Assembly: GCA_003212345.1 (NCBI GenBank)
Contig: QCPZ01000002.1
Coordinates: 147,173 to 211,172 of the forward strand
DNA length: 64,000 bases
DNA from: SAR116 cluster bacterium AG-447-A06
GTDB taxonomy: Bacteria; Pseudomonadota; Alphaproteobacteria; Puniceispirillales; Puniceispirillaceae
Direction of reading: 5' to 3'
Shown here one piece after another: positions 53,353 through 61,482 of the stretch (position 1 is the first letter of the stretch; each line of letters opens with the position of its first letter). The notes under the pieces were generated by a model that was given only the letters and a program-made list of their open reading frames with translations, did no database searches and had not been told where the DNA came from. The translations under genes and the position numbers were made by a program.

Positions 53353-54339
53353 TCAACTGACCTCAATTCGCGGATCAAGAAAACAATATATGATGTCTAC
53401 AATCAAATTCACTGCAACTACGAGCATTGAAGAAAGCAAGAAAATACCCAGCAACAAATTTAAATCCCTTGCAAAAAGTGACTCAAATGCAAGCATCCCC
53501 AATCCTGGCCAAGCAAACACGGATTCAACAATTACAGAGCCACCAATCAAAGCGCCAACTTGTACACCGGCCATCGTCACAACCGGTAAAAGTGCATTCC
53601 GTAAAACATGAACATAAGTGATACGACGTTCGGTCAAACCTTTAGCTCGCGCAGTAACAACGTAATCCTGCCCATATTGCTCCAACATCGAGGCCCGCAT
53701 CATCCTTGTGTATAATGCGAGATAAAAAAGCGATAATGTAATTGTTGGCAGAACTAGATGGCGAGACACATCCACAACATAGTCCCAACCCTCATAAAAA
53801 GCGGCAACATTTGTCATACCGCTTGTGGGGAACCAGCCGAGATTTAGCGAAAAGACAACGATCATCATCAACCCTACCCAAAACAGTGGCGTGGCATATG
53901 TGATCAGGGCAAATATCGTAATAACATTGTCTTTCCATGTGTTGAGGCGCATCGCAGCCAGAAGACCCAAAAGAATACCAAAACCAACGGCCAGAATAAT
54001 GGTACTAGTCATTAGTAATCCGGTGGCAGCAAAACGGTCAAAAATCAATGCATTCACAGGCATTTCATGCCTAAAAGAGTACCCCAGATCCAAGGTTAAT
54101 ACATTTTTTAAATACACCATCAATTGAACTGGTAAAGGCTGATCGAGTCCAAATCTTTTGCGCAATTGCTCCATGTACTCGGGGGTTGCTGAGCCAGCCT
54201 CACCTGCCAAAACATCAACAGCATCACCTTCGGCAAGATTAAGAAGGAAAAAATTAATGACAACGATAGCTATGATAATTGGCACGCCCTGAAGCAATCG
54301 TTTACCAACATATTTAAAAATCTTGGAAGATTTTGACAT
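53353..54339 (-). CDS. dipeptide/oligopeptide-type ABC transporter permease (DppB type)
   Basis: A roughly 328-residue inner-membrane permease. Helix 1 is VGKRLLQGVPIIIAIVVINF, followed by the DppB-type periplasmic segment with LRKRFGLDQPLPVQLMVYL and GYSFRHEMPV. The EAA loop is YVVTARAKGLTERRITYVHV and the C-terminal region has GGSVIVESVFAWPGLGML, all typical of DppB. I start at the ATG at 54339; an in-frame TTG eight codons earlier is less likely. A terminator-like hairpin separates it from the receptor gene upstream. Confidence 0.92.
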   Translation of the reverse strand: MSKSSKIFKYVGKRLLQGVPIIIAIVVINFFLLNLAEGDAVDVLAGEAGSATPEYMEQLRKRFGLDQPLPVQLMVYLKNVLTLDLGYSFRHEMPVNALIFDRFAATGLLMTSTIILAVGFGILLGLLAAMRLNTWKDNVITIFALITYATPLFWVGLMMIVVFSLNLGWFPTSGMTNVAAFYEGWDYVVDVSRHLVLPTITLSLFYLALYTRMMRASMLEQYGQDYVVTARAKGLTERRITYVHVLRNALLPVVTMAGVQVGALIGGSVIVESVFAWPGLGMLAFESLFARDLNLLLGIFLLSSMLVVAVNLIVDIIYCFLDPRIEVS

Positions 54340-54363
54340 GAAATATATCCGAAAAATTAACAA

Positions 54364-54402
54364 ACAAAAAAACGCGAGCCCAGCAATTGCAGAGCTCGCG
54401 TT
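54364..54402 (-). terminator. intrinsic-type terminator/attenuator after the peptide-type receptor gene
   Basis: Read on the minus strand, a 9-bp stem AACGCGAGC / GCTCGCGTT with a 14-nt loop is followed by a run of seven T. It lies between the receptor stop (54409) and the DppB-type start (54339), so it probably reduces read-through into the permease and ATPase genes. Confidence 0.75.
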
Positions 54403-54408
54403 ATATTT

Positions 54409-55995
54409 TTAGTCGTCCAAGTAGCCCTCTCTGAATGAGCCATAAGCGCCCATAGCCGAACCATAAACCCCCTTGAGCTTGGTGTTATAGACCACCAAAA
54501 ATTCGAGCTCGAATAGGTTTACGACCGGCATATCCTCAGCGAGGATTTGCTGGATCTCTTTGTACTTCGCTGTTCGCTTTGCTGCATCTGGCTCCCCAGC
54601 GCCTGAGTCAAGAAGTGCGTCAAGCTTTGGATTGCTGTAGCGGGATGAGTTTACAAAGTGCGTGCCTTTACGAATTTGATCCGTTCCATAATGTCTATGA
54701 ACACCCAGAACAGGGTCAGGCAATTGATAGAAGTAATTTACATTCATTTCAAAGTCATAACGATGGTAAACTCTTTTCAACCATGTCGGCACGTCTTCAT
54801 AACGCAGTTCTAGTTGAATGCCGATATCTCCCATAGCTTGCTTAAGATACTCACCAGCACGTCTCCAGTCCTCCCCATATGGAATGATATCAAGAACAGC
54901 TTTTAATCGAACGCCATTACCATCTTTTTTATAGCCAGCTTTGTCCAATATGGCATTAGCTGCAGCTTTGTCACCTTTTTCAGGATAGTTGGGCATCGAC
55001 GCATGCAAGTTGGTTGCCTTAAAGTTACTGCTCAACGCACTCGTCGCGGGCTTACCATAGCCAAAGAAAATTGTATCGATCATAAACCGACGGTCAATCG
55101 CAGTCGAAATCGCGCGACGGATTGCTGGATCTACAAACGCGCCCTCTTTTGTGTTGAATTCGATAAGAGCCATTGGGTTAATCATTGAATACCCATCAGT
55201 AGTGACATCAATGTCCTTGCGATCCTTTAACCGCACCGCATCAATATTTGGAATAGCATTGTATGCTGCATACAACACCTCACCATTTTCCATTGCCGCT
55301 GTGCGCGTAGACGCATCAGGAATAAAGCGACCCACTATTCGATCGAGATAAGGCAGACCTTCTTGCCAATAATCCTTATTCTTGTCCAAACGGATATATT
55401 GGCCCTTTTTCCACTCAACAAATTTGAAAGGTCCTGTTCCAACGGGCTTGTTTTTAAGCGGAGCATCCTTGATGTCTTTACCCTCAAGCAAGTGCTTTGG
55501 TACCATTGGCGATTCATAAGCCGAGAATGACCTCATCATATATGGAGCGGGCTTTTTCAAATTGAAAACAGCTGTATGCGCGTCAGGCGTATCAATGCTG
55601 CTAACTTCACGGAATGAGTTGGGCCCACGCGGGTGTACTTTTTTCAGAACATCCATAACTGTGAATTTAACATCGGCTGATGTGAAAGGTTTGCCATCAT
55701 GCCATTTTACACCCTTACGAAGCTTAAATGTGACGGTTTTGCCATCAGCACTCATGTCATAACTTTCGGCAAGAATTGGCACCATTGTGCCATCATTGTC
55801 ATAATCAAAAAGACCTTCATAAACCTTTGGCATCACCAGGCCAATTGGTCCTGATGTTGAAACATACGAAGCAAGAGTCGGTGGCTCAGGCTGAACAAGA
55901 AAAGACAGCGTTCCCCCTGATTTGCCTGCTTGTGCGGCTGCCCCACCAAGCAAACATGACCCTGCAACCAGGATCGTTGTAAGTAATTTTTTCAT
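54409..55995 (-). CDS. dipeptide/oligopeptide-type ABC transporter substrate-binding protein
   Basis: A 528-residue periplasmic receptor of the SBP_bac_5 (DppA/OppA) family. The signal peptide is KKLLTTILVAGSCLLGG, cleavage near AQA-GKS. The mature protein has GTLSFLVQPEPPTLASYV, then the family signature KVTFKLRKGVKWHDGKPF region (seen as TVTFKLRKGVKWHDG), and RRAISTAIDRRFMIDTIF. The ATG has GAGGGAG upstream. It is the first gene of the operon and is set apart from the permeases by the terminator-like hairpin. Ligand unknown: peptides, nickel chelates, or small amides consistent with the next-door amidase. Confidence 0.93.
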   Translation of the reverse strand: MKKLLTTILVAGSCLLGGAAAQAGKSGGTLSFLVQPEPPTLASYVSTSGPIGLVMPKVYEGLFDYDNDGTMVPILAESYDMSADGKTVTFKLRKGVKWHDGKPFTSADVKFTVMDVLKKVHPRGPNSFREVSSIDTPDAHTAVFNLKKPAPYMMRSFSAYESPMVPKHLLEGKDIKDAPLKNKPVGTGPFKFVEWKKGQYIRLDKNKDYWQEGLPYLDRIVGRFIPDASTRTAAMENGEVLYAAYNAIPNIDAVRLKDRKDIDVTTDGYSMINPMALIEFNTKEGAFVDPAIRRAISTAIDRRFMIDTIFFGYGKPATSALSSNFKATNLHASMPNYPEKGDKAAANAILDKAGYKKDGNGVRLKAVLDIIPYGEDWRRAGEYLKQAMGDIGIQLELRYEDVPTWLKRVYHRYDFEMNVNYFYQLPDPVLGVHRHYGTDQIRKGTHFVNSSRYSNPKLDALLDSGAGEPDAAKRTAKYKEIQQILAEDMPVVNLFELEFLVVYNTKLKGVYGSAMGAYGSFREGYLDD

Positions 55996-56551
55996 TTATT
56001 TTACTCCCTCTAGATCAATTAGATCAATAAAAACACTATTCTTTTAAATACAGGCGTTAATTTCACCAATAACGAAGTGCTTCAACGCCGATAAATAGTT
56101 ACAGATAATTTTTTGATCACCAATACAACGCTAGAGAGGTAAAAGAAAGAGTCAAGCACATTGGATGGCTTCTGCTTACTATTCTTGGCCTAAGCTAGCC
56201 ACCACCATCACTTTGTCAGACAAGACCATAAAATAGCAAAGCTTGCACAAGCAAAGGCCAAAGGGGCAGACCCATGACCCACTCGATTTATGAAACAGAC
56301 TATTAACGGACCACTAAAGCCTCTAAGGCGTGCAATAATCAGCAATATATTTTCGAGACATGCTTCTCTTTGGATAGCCGTTCAATTATTAATCTACAGT
56401 TGCAAAATCCATTCAATAGAGTGATCCTCATTCGGTCAAATCCGTGGTTGGTAATGAGACTCTCACGGCAGTTTAGAGCATTATATTTCACAATTGATAC
56501 TTGCCGATGAACCCTGCGCGTCTGATAACTCTGTTAAGGAAGATAAAATAC
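55996..56551. other. intergenic region upstream of the receptor gene and GFA gene
   Basis: A 556-base divergent stretch. It contains an exact tandem 9-bp repeat TAGATCAAT at 56011-56028 just upstream of the receptor's ribosome binding site. A 44-codon plus-strand frame from 56290 to 56424 is too weak to call a gene. No tRNA or clear promoter recognised. Confidence 0.5.
56011..56028. repeat. tandem 9-bp direct repeat (2 copies)
   Basis: Two exact adjacent copies of TAGATCAAT immediately upstream of the receptor gene's ribosome binding site, in the 5' untranslated region on the minus strand. Confidence 0.6.
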
Positions 56552-56932
56552 ATGAACAAATCCCGATTTTATGGATCATGTCATTGCGGCGCAATTGAAT
56601 TTTCAGTGCCTCGCAGTCTTGATCTGACCGCTGTGAGGCGTTGTGATTGCAGCCTTTGCAAACGGCGAGGCGCGATTATGCTGGCTTGCCCAATTGATGA
56701 AATCCATGTTGAAAAAGGCGCCGAATATCTGATGCGCTACAAGTGGAACACTGAAGTTGCCACGCATCACTTTTGTTCAAAGTGTGGTATAATGACGCAT
56801 CACCAGAGGCGAACGACACCTAATATCTGCGGGATTAATATTGGTTGTATTGACGAATTAGACTATCGAAGTTTCAGAGATGTACCGATGAATAACGGCA
56901 TTGACTTTACCCTTATTGATGACCGATCGTAG
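56552..56932 (+). CDS. GFA-family (CENP-V/Gfa) zinc-binding protein
   Basis: A 126-residue protein of the glutathione-dependent formaldehyde-activating enzyme family. The zinc-binding cysteines are present in the expected order: CHCGAIEF near the N-terminus, CDCSLCKRRG in the middle, and FCSKCGIMTHH. Members bind Zn and may act on glutathione adducts; true formaldehyde activity is established only for Gfa itself. The ATG at 56552 has AAGGAAG upstream; an earlier start at 56501 adds 17 residues. It stands alone. With the GST and amine-related genes in the window, formaldehyde released from N-methyl groups is one possible link. Confidence 0.88.
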   Translation: MNKSRFYGSCHCGAIEFSVPRSLDLTAVRRCDCSLCKRRGAIMLACPIDEIHVEKGAEYLMRYKWNTEVATHHFCSKCGIMTHHQRRTTPNICGINIGCIDELDYRSFRDVPMNNGIDFTLIDDRS

Positions 56933-56990
56933 GGGTGCTATCGCATGCAAAATATATTTTCCTTAATTAAACAGAGGAATTCGTATCTCG

Positions 56991-57732
56991 ATGTTTTTTT
57001 GGCCTAGCCCTGTTTGTTTTGTGTGCGACTGGTTCAGATTCGATGGCAACTGAATTAAAAATAGAGACAGTCACCGCGGGAAATGGGGCCCCCGCATCAA
57101 CCGGCAACCGCGTATCAGTTCATTATAAAGGTATGCTAGCCAATGGCGACGTGTTTGATGCATCCGGGCCTCGTGGCAAGCCGTTCAGCTTTGAGATCGG
57201 TGCGGGTCAAGTGATCCGTGGATTGGAACAGGGCGTCTCAGGCATGAAAGTTGGTGAGGTGCGCAAACTGACCATCCCACCAAAGCTAGGATATGGCGCT
57301 ACAGGGGCAGGCCATACCATTCCGTCTAATGCAACGCTAATTTTTGAAATTGAACTTCTTGATGTTAGCGAGCCAATAACTTTGGGCCAAGCCGATCCGG
57401 AAATGTTTAAACGAGCGCAAATGGACGGCACAATTGTCATTGATATAAGACGCGAGGATGAATGGACAAATACCGGCGTCATAGAGGGTGCTATAACCAT
57501 TACGGCTTTTGGAAAAAGCGGCAACATTCATCCTGACTTTCATAAAAAATTCTTAAACATTGCCCCCTCGCAAAAAACGCCCATTATGTTATATTGCCAC
57601 ATTGGTGGCAGGACAACCAGTCTTGGAAATGCCCTAATTAATCAACTTGGGTATACGAATGTGAGCCATTTAACTGATGGCATTGTCGGCTGGCTTGCTG
57701 ATGGTAATAAAATTATCACTTATGTAGATTAG
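56991..57732 (+). CDS. FKBP-type peptidyl-prolyl isomerase fused to a rhodanese-like domain; signal peptide apparently frameshifted
   Basis: From the ATG at 57043 a 229-residue protein is read: an FKBP domain (VSVHYKGMLANGDVFDAS, GAGQVIRGLEQGVSGMKVGE, GYGATGAGHTIPSNATLIF) followed by a rhodanese-like domain (IVIDIRREDEW, then LYCHIGGRTTSLGNAL). In the rhodanese loop the Cys is followed by HIGGRT. Just upstream, ATG at 56991 with GAGGA before it enters a run of seven T. If the run were six, the frame would read MFFGLALFVLCATGSDSMA directly into the FKBP domain, a plausible export signal. So either a one-base slip or an alternative TTG/ATG start. The fusion itself is unusual. Confidence 0.78.
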
Positions 57733-57849
57733 ACATCATGTGAATTTTCTGCGCTCAGCTAAATAAGAAATTGCCAGCGCAAATAATGAAAAAATTTTGG
57801 CAAAAAATTGGCGCCCTGCAGTGCTGATAACTTTAGTTTGGAGTCGGTT

Positions 57850-58248
57850 ATGGCAAATATAAACCAGAATAAGATGCCTAAAACACCCTACAAAAAAGAC
57901 GCTATCATATACGCAGCGAATGACAGAAGTGATGGCGTATATTTGGTCCATACCGGATCAGTGCAGATTGAGACAAAAAATGGCATGGTGCTTGGCGAAC
58001 TTGGTCAGGGTGAATTGTTTGGCGAGGTTGGCCTCATCACTTCAGAAATGCGAACTGTCACAGTAAGAGCCAAAACCGATTGTATCGTGATTAAAATTAG
58101 TGAACCCGTTTTTCAGGAAAAAATGAAACAGGCAGATCCAATTTGTTACGCAATTATTCGTGGGCTTGCTTTACGTATCAATGATGCCAACAATCTAGCT
58201 GAACAATACTGGAAAGAACTTTCGCTCTACAAATCGTTAGACCGATAA
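57850..58248 (+). CDS. stand-alone cyclic nucleotide-binding domain protein
   Basis: A 132-residue protein made almost entirely of a CRP-like cyclic-nucleotide-binding beta barrel: KDAIIYAANDRSDGVYLVHT, then the phosphate-binding-cassette region GELFGEVGLITSEMRTVTV. The usual Arg-Ala/Thr pair of true cAMP binders is RTVTV here. The C-terminal helix ends without a helix-turn-helix, so it does not look like a DNA-binding regulator. The ATG at 57850 is preceded by GAGTCGG. It may be a regulatory partner for another protein. Neighbours are the FKBP-rhodanese gene and a secreted orphan. Confidence 0.82.
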   Translation: MANINQNKMPKTPYKKDAIIYAANDRSDGVYLVHTGSVQIETKNGMVLGELGQGELFGEVGLITSEMRTVTVRAKTDCIVIKISEPVFQEKMKQADPICYAIIRGLALRINDANNLAEQYWKELSLYKSLDR

Positions 58249-58311
58249 ATTGAAAACTTTAAATTAATTAAAAGTGCAACTTTTTAATAACAACATCAAC
58301 TAAGTGTCGTT

Positions 58312-58809
58312 ATGTATTCAATGAGAGCTTTATGTATTAAATTGCTTGGAATAGTTTCATGCTTTTCCATTTCTACCAATAATGCTATTGCGTCGGTAGC
58401 CGATAAAGGTGTCGTGTGCCGTGATGAAACACAATTCCAAGCAAGATTTTCAGATGTTGAACCACCGCTACTCTCTTTGGTTGCGCATTGGTTTGATGAC
58501 ACGAGAGTTAATACAACGACCTGGGAGCGTATCAACGACTTTATTACCATGTCCACCACCCGAAGAGGTGTGCCATACCAAACGAATGTTAAAGAGGTGA
58601 GTTGGAAGCCTGATGCTAATGATAAAGAGAGAAAAATATCAATAGACCGCAAAACAGTTCGACGATCAGTTGTCCTGGGCGAGGAAGTTTTAGTGAGTGT
58701 GAACTGCCAAATCTTTTACAAGAAAAAAGATTTTGATGCATACCTCAAAGGTGTGACAAAGTCATTACAAACGAAATATAATGCTGAAATAGCCGATCAT
58801 AGGCTTTAA
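58312..58809 (+). CDS. secreted protein of unknown function
   Basis: A 165-residue protein with a signal peptide in its first 28 residues (MRALCIKLLGIVSCFSIS, cleavage near AIA-SVA). The mature part has two cysteines (VVCRDETQ and VNCQIFY) that could form a disulfide, and an otherwise mixed charged composition with WERINDFITMSTTRRGVPY and VSWKPDANDKERKISI. No family recognised. ATGs at 58312 and 58321 are both possible starts. It probably acts in the periplasm or outside. It lies on the plus strand 63 bases after the cyclic-nucleotide-binding gene. Confidence 0.6.
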   Translation: MYSMRALCIKLLGIVSCFSISTNNAIASVADKGVVCRDETQFQARFSDVEPPLLSLVAHWFDDTRVNTTTWERINDFITMSTTRRGVPYQTNVKEVSWKPDANDKERKISIDRKTVRRSVVLGEEVLVSVNCQIFYKKKDFDAYLKGVTKSLQTKYNAEIADHRL

Positions 58810-59114
58810 CCCTTCTCAGGCCATAAAGTGCAAACAAGCACGTTGGAAACAAACATCAGGGCTCATAAAACGAATTCCCAAATGCCATAAAAAGTTAAGG
58901 CCTCAGCAGATCAAAGTGACGCAACTTGGTGTCGCAGATTGCAATTGATAGCGGATTGTTGTCAAAGCGTTTGATTGAGAGAATATGCTAAACGTCATAC
59001 TTCTAAAATGAACGCCCAACATTACGAGCTAAACAAAAAATGGAACGGTACCTTGTTAACTTTTTTGCAAACCGTAGGCATTTAAAGTCAAAACTTGCGG
59101 GCATTCAAGATCCG
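58810..59114. other. intergenic region, nothing recognised
   Basis: About 305 bases between convergent genes. No convincing coding frame, RNA gene or strong terminator was found; a short inverted repeat GTGC...GCAC near 58838 is too small to interpret. Confidence 0.4.
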
Positions 59115-59957
59115 CTAAGGATTAAGAACTGTAAAGATCCCAGAAAATGGCGCAGAGCCGTATCCTTCTGGAATCGCATCATTACCGTTCGCGCTCATGA
59201 ACTGGGTGCCCTGCCCTGTCAATAAAAATTGGAAGTTAAGACCATAGGTTTGTGGGGTAATAGTAAATGGGTTGGTTAACGTTAAAACTCCAACCAAATG
59301 CGTTCTGTTGGGACAAGGGTCAGCAGTTCCCGCCGCGCTTCGTAGCTTCGCAGAGTTAGTAATGAAGCCATCAATTACGGCCCCACTCACGGCCGCTCCC
59401 AAGTAGCCCGAAAAACATGTTGTATCACCAAAATTTGCGAGTACATCGGTTCTGTCAGCCGCCGGGCCCACTTGGTTTGTTTGCCCATTTGCTAAACCAT
59501 ACCATTTGGTGCCATCACCCGCAGTAAAAGTAGTGTTTGTAACAAATTGATTTTCCATCAAGATATAAGGATAGGTATAAGTCCCAACGGGAGGCAAAGT
59601 GCTTTCACCATCCATGCCAAGCGACGTACCAATTAAGGCAGCAACATCCGTTGCAGTTGGGGTGGTGTCACTATAGACAATAGAACAGCTACTTGCGTCA
59701 AAAGCTTCTGCGTCTTTCGCAACACCGTAGGGGTGCGACGTACAAACGCCCATCTCCACAACAGTGATTTCGTACTTTTGCGGAGTTGCGCCGCACGCGG
59801 CGCTGGCTGGAGTTTGGGAAATAATACCGTTGGTGCCCGCCGTTGCCACACATGGATTCATAACCTCCGCATCTACCTTAGCCCCTGCAGCGAATGCGTC
59901 ATGGGTAAAAAGGATAAATAAAGTCGCGGTCATCACATTGAATACACGATTTTTCAT
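59115..59957 (-). CDS. secreted protein of unknown function, next to inverse-autotransporter-type barrel
   Basis: A roughly 280-residue exported protein. A signal peptide covers residues 1-23 (VFNVMTATLFILFTHDAFA). The mature part is rich in Thr, Ala, Gly and Asn, with several Cys (NPCVATAG, AACGATPQ, GVCTSHPYG, SSCSIVYSD, TTCFSGYLG, DPCPNRTHL), and looks like a beta-rich extracellular domain. The ATG at 59957 begins one base after the stop of the barrel gene, so the two are co-translated. It may be surface-displayed or assembled with the barrel protein. No family recognised. Confidence 0.68.
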   Translation of the reverse strand: MKNRVFNVMTATLFILFTHDAFAAGAKVDAEVMNPCVATAGTNGIISQTPASAACGATPQKYEITVVEMGVCTSHPYGVAKDAEAFDASSCSIVYSDTTPTATDVAALIGTSLGMDGESTLPPVGTYTYPYILMENQFVTNTTFTAGDGTKWYGLANGQTNQVGPAADRTDVLANFGDTTCFSGYLGAAVSGAVIDGFITNSAKLRSAAGTADPCPNRTHLVGVLTLTNPFTITPQTYGLNFQFLLTGQGTQFMSANGNDAIPEGYGSAPFSGIFTVLNP

Positions 59958-59958
59958 A

Positions 59959-60981
59959 TTAAATACCCCCAATACCGGCAACAAATTCGGTTTGAATCAC
60001 GATCGCATTTTTACGTCTTACCTTGTCCAACATTTTGCCTTTCATCGAAGAACTGTCGAACATTTTATCTGAAAACAGTGGCTCCTCAGGCTGTGCCGAT
60101 GAACCACTCATGGGGATGACATAGGTAAGTTGGCCAAAGTTTTCATCTTCGATAAGCCCATCATAATTCCTGCGGCCGAGCTCGATCTGAACACCATTTG
60201 CCAAATGTGAAAAGCCTAGGCTGTAGGTATTGCCCTTGGTGTCATCCACTCCATTCTCCCCCTGCCATTTCCAGTTTTTCAAATAAAGTTTCGCACCGGG
60301 CATGTAGGGGATTTGGGCACCAATTTCAATATCATAGCCGTCCAGTACACGCTCTTGGTTGCTGCTTTTGCCTGATTTCCATTTTGTAAGTGCTTTGTAG
60401 CTATTTGCTGTTAGCTCAAATGCAGACGCCTTTACCTCAGCTCCAATACTAGCGCGCTGGTGACCATATTTTGGATCGTAATCAAAAAAAGCGTTAAATC
60501 CCGTAATAACACTCTCATCCTCACTCAAATAGCGCCGGCCAACACCAATGTTCAGAACAGCCCTAGAATTTGCATTTCCGAGCGACGTTTGCATAAACGA
60601 TTGAACATGTCCGTCATCACTCGGCTCAAACCCTTTCACGTTGGTAATGAAGTACCTGGCCTTCCTATTTTTAATGCCAGTTATGCTTATATCTGTCTTT
60701 GAATTTGAAATAACGTTGTCAATCGATGTCGCTGTGGAATTAGCAAATTTTTCAACTTTCTCTTCAGCCAAGTTTTCAACTAGAGCTTTCTCCGGTTTAG
60801 TGCTGCTGGCTGCCTCTGCAGCTAGTTCAGCCGCTTTCGCTTGACGCTGACTTACCTCGTGATCAGGGCCAAAGATAAAATCAACAGTGTTATCCCAACC
60901 ATTCCCAATTGATGAACATCCCGCCAACGTCAGGAGAAGAGCACCGCCAAATAATTGATCTTTGCTATTTTTCGTCAACAT
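59959..60981 (-). CDS. inverse autotransporter-type beta-barrel protein with lipoprotein signal
   Basis: A roughly 340-residue protein. From the ATG at 60981 it begins with a lipoprotein signal ending LLTLAGC-SS, a good lipobox. After a helical, Ala/Glu-rich stretch come features of the intimin/invasin inverse-autotransporter barrel: VLNIGVGRRYLSEDESVI, GFNAFFDYDPKYGHQRASIG, then ELTANSYKALTKWK and LDGYDIEIGAQIPYMPGAKL. No passenger domain follows; the protein ends after a short tail. Longer in-frame starts (up to 61092) would add a second hydrophobic segment. Outer-membrane location is likely. The next gene encodes a secreted protein that could be its separate partner. Confidence 0.72.
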   Translation of the reverse strand: MLTKNSKDQLFGGALLLTLAGCSSIGNGWDNTVDFIFGPDHEVSQRQAKAAELAAEAASSTKPEKALVENLAEEKVEKFANSTATSIDNVISNSKTDISITGIKNRKARYFITNVKGFEPSDDGHVQSFMQTSLGNANSRAVLNIGVGRRYLSEDESVITGFNAFFDYDPKYGHQRASIGAEVKASAFELTANSYKALTKWKSGKSSNQERVLDGYDIEIGAQIPYMPGAKLYLKNWKWQGENGVDDTKGNTYSLGFSHLANGVQIELGRRNYDGLIEDENFGQLTYVIPMSGSSAQPEEPLFSDKMFDSSSMKGKMLDKVRRKNAIVIQTEFVAGIGGI

Positions 60982-61482
60982 TTTCAAACACCATACAAGA
61001 AAGACACATAAAATTTGAACACTTGCAATTAGCGTAACCAGATTTTTAAAAAAGACCATCAAAAATCCCTTTCCTGTGCAATCTTGTACCAAAATTATCC
61101 GTAACCTAGCAGTTCGTGATCCACTAGGCTTACTTCAGAAAACAACAACCATGCTTTCAGTACATGATTGCCATGATGCGAATTTGAAAAATTGACGTGT
61201 GTTGATCAAACCAGCTCATATTTTTTGATGATGACAGCTTAAAAAAGTTCACTCAAAATTAACTTTCCATCGTTGGCTGGCGACAAAATTGATGCCAATT
61301 TGAAACAAAGTTTAGAAGCAGCGAAAATCATGCTGCGCTGACATCTGAGATGTAATATCAGACATAGCCCAAGAGCATTCTTTTTATTGGAAGAAAACTC
61401 CAATGTTTCTCATAAAAAATAACAATTTAAGTCGTTCTATAAAGGTATTTTTGTTTTAAACATCAAAACCTAGGACCGAGTT
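60982..61482. promoter_or_regulatory. divergent region and flagellin leader
   Basis: About 500 bases between the divergent barrel and flagellin genes. A small hairpin (ATTGGA / TCCAAT, 61386-61404) lies in the probable flagellin leader. TTGACG at about 61192 could be part of a promoter, but its spacing to a -10-like CATATT is 19 bases. I found no convincing sigma-54 or sigma-28 promoter by eye. Confidence 0.35.

Noticed and set aside
56290..56424. 44-codon frame in the intergenic region before the GFA gene
   Set aside because: Very short, no ribosome binding site and ordinary composition; I cannot tell it from chance.
59040..59225. 61-codon plus-strand frame at the end of the secreted protein gene
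   Set aside because: Half of it is antisense to the secreted protein; no recognised family and no ribosome binding site.
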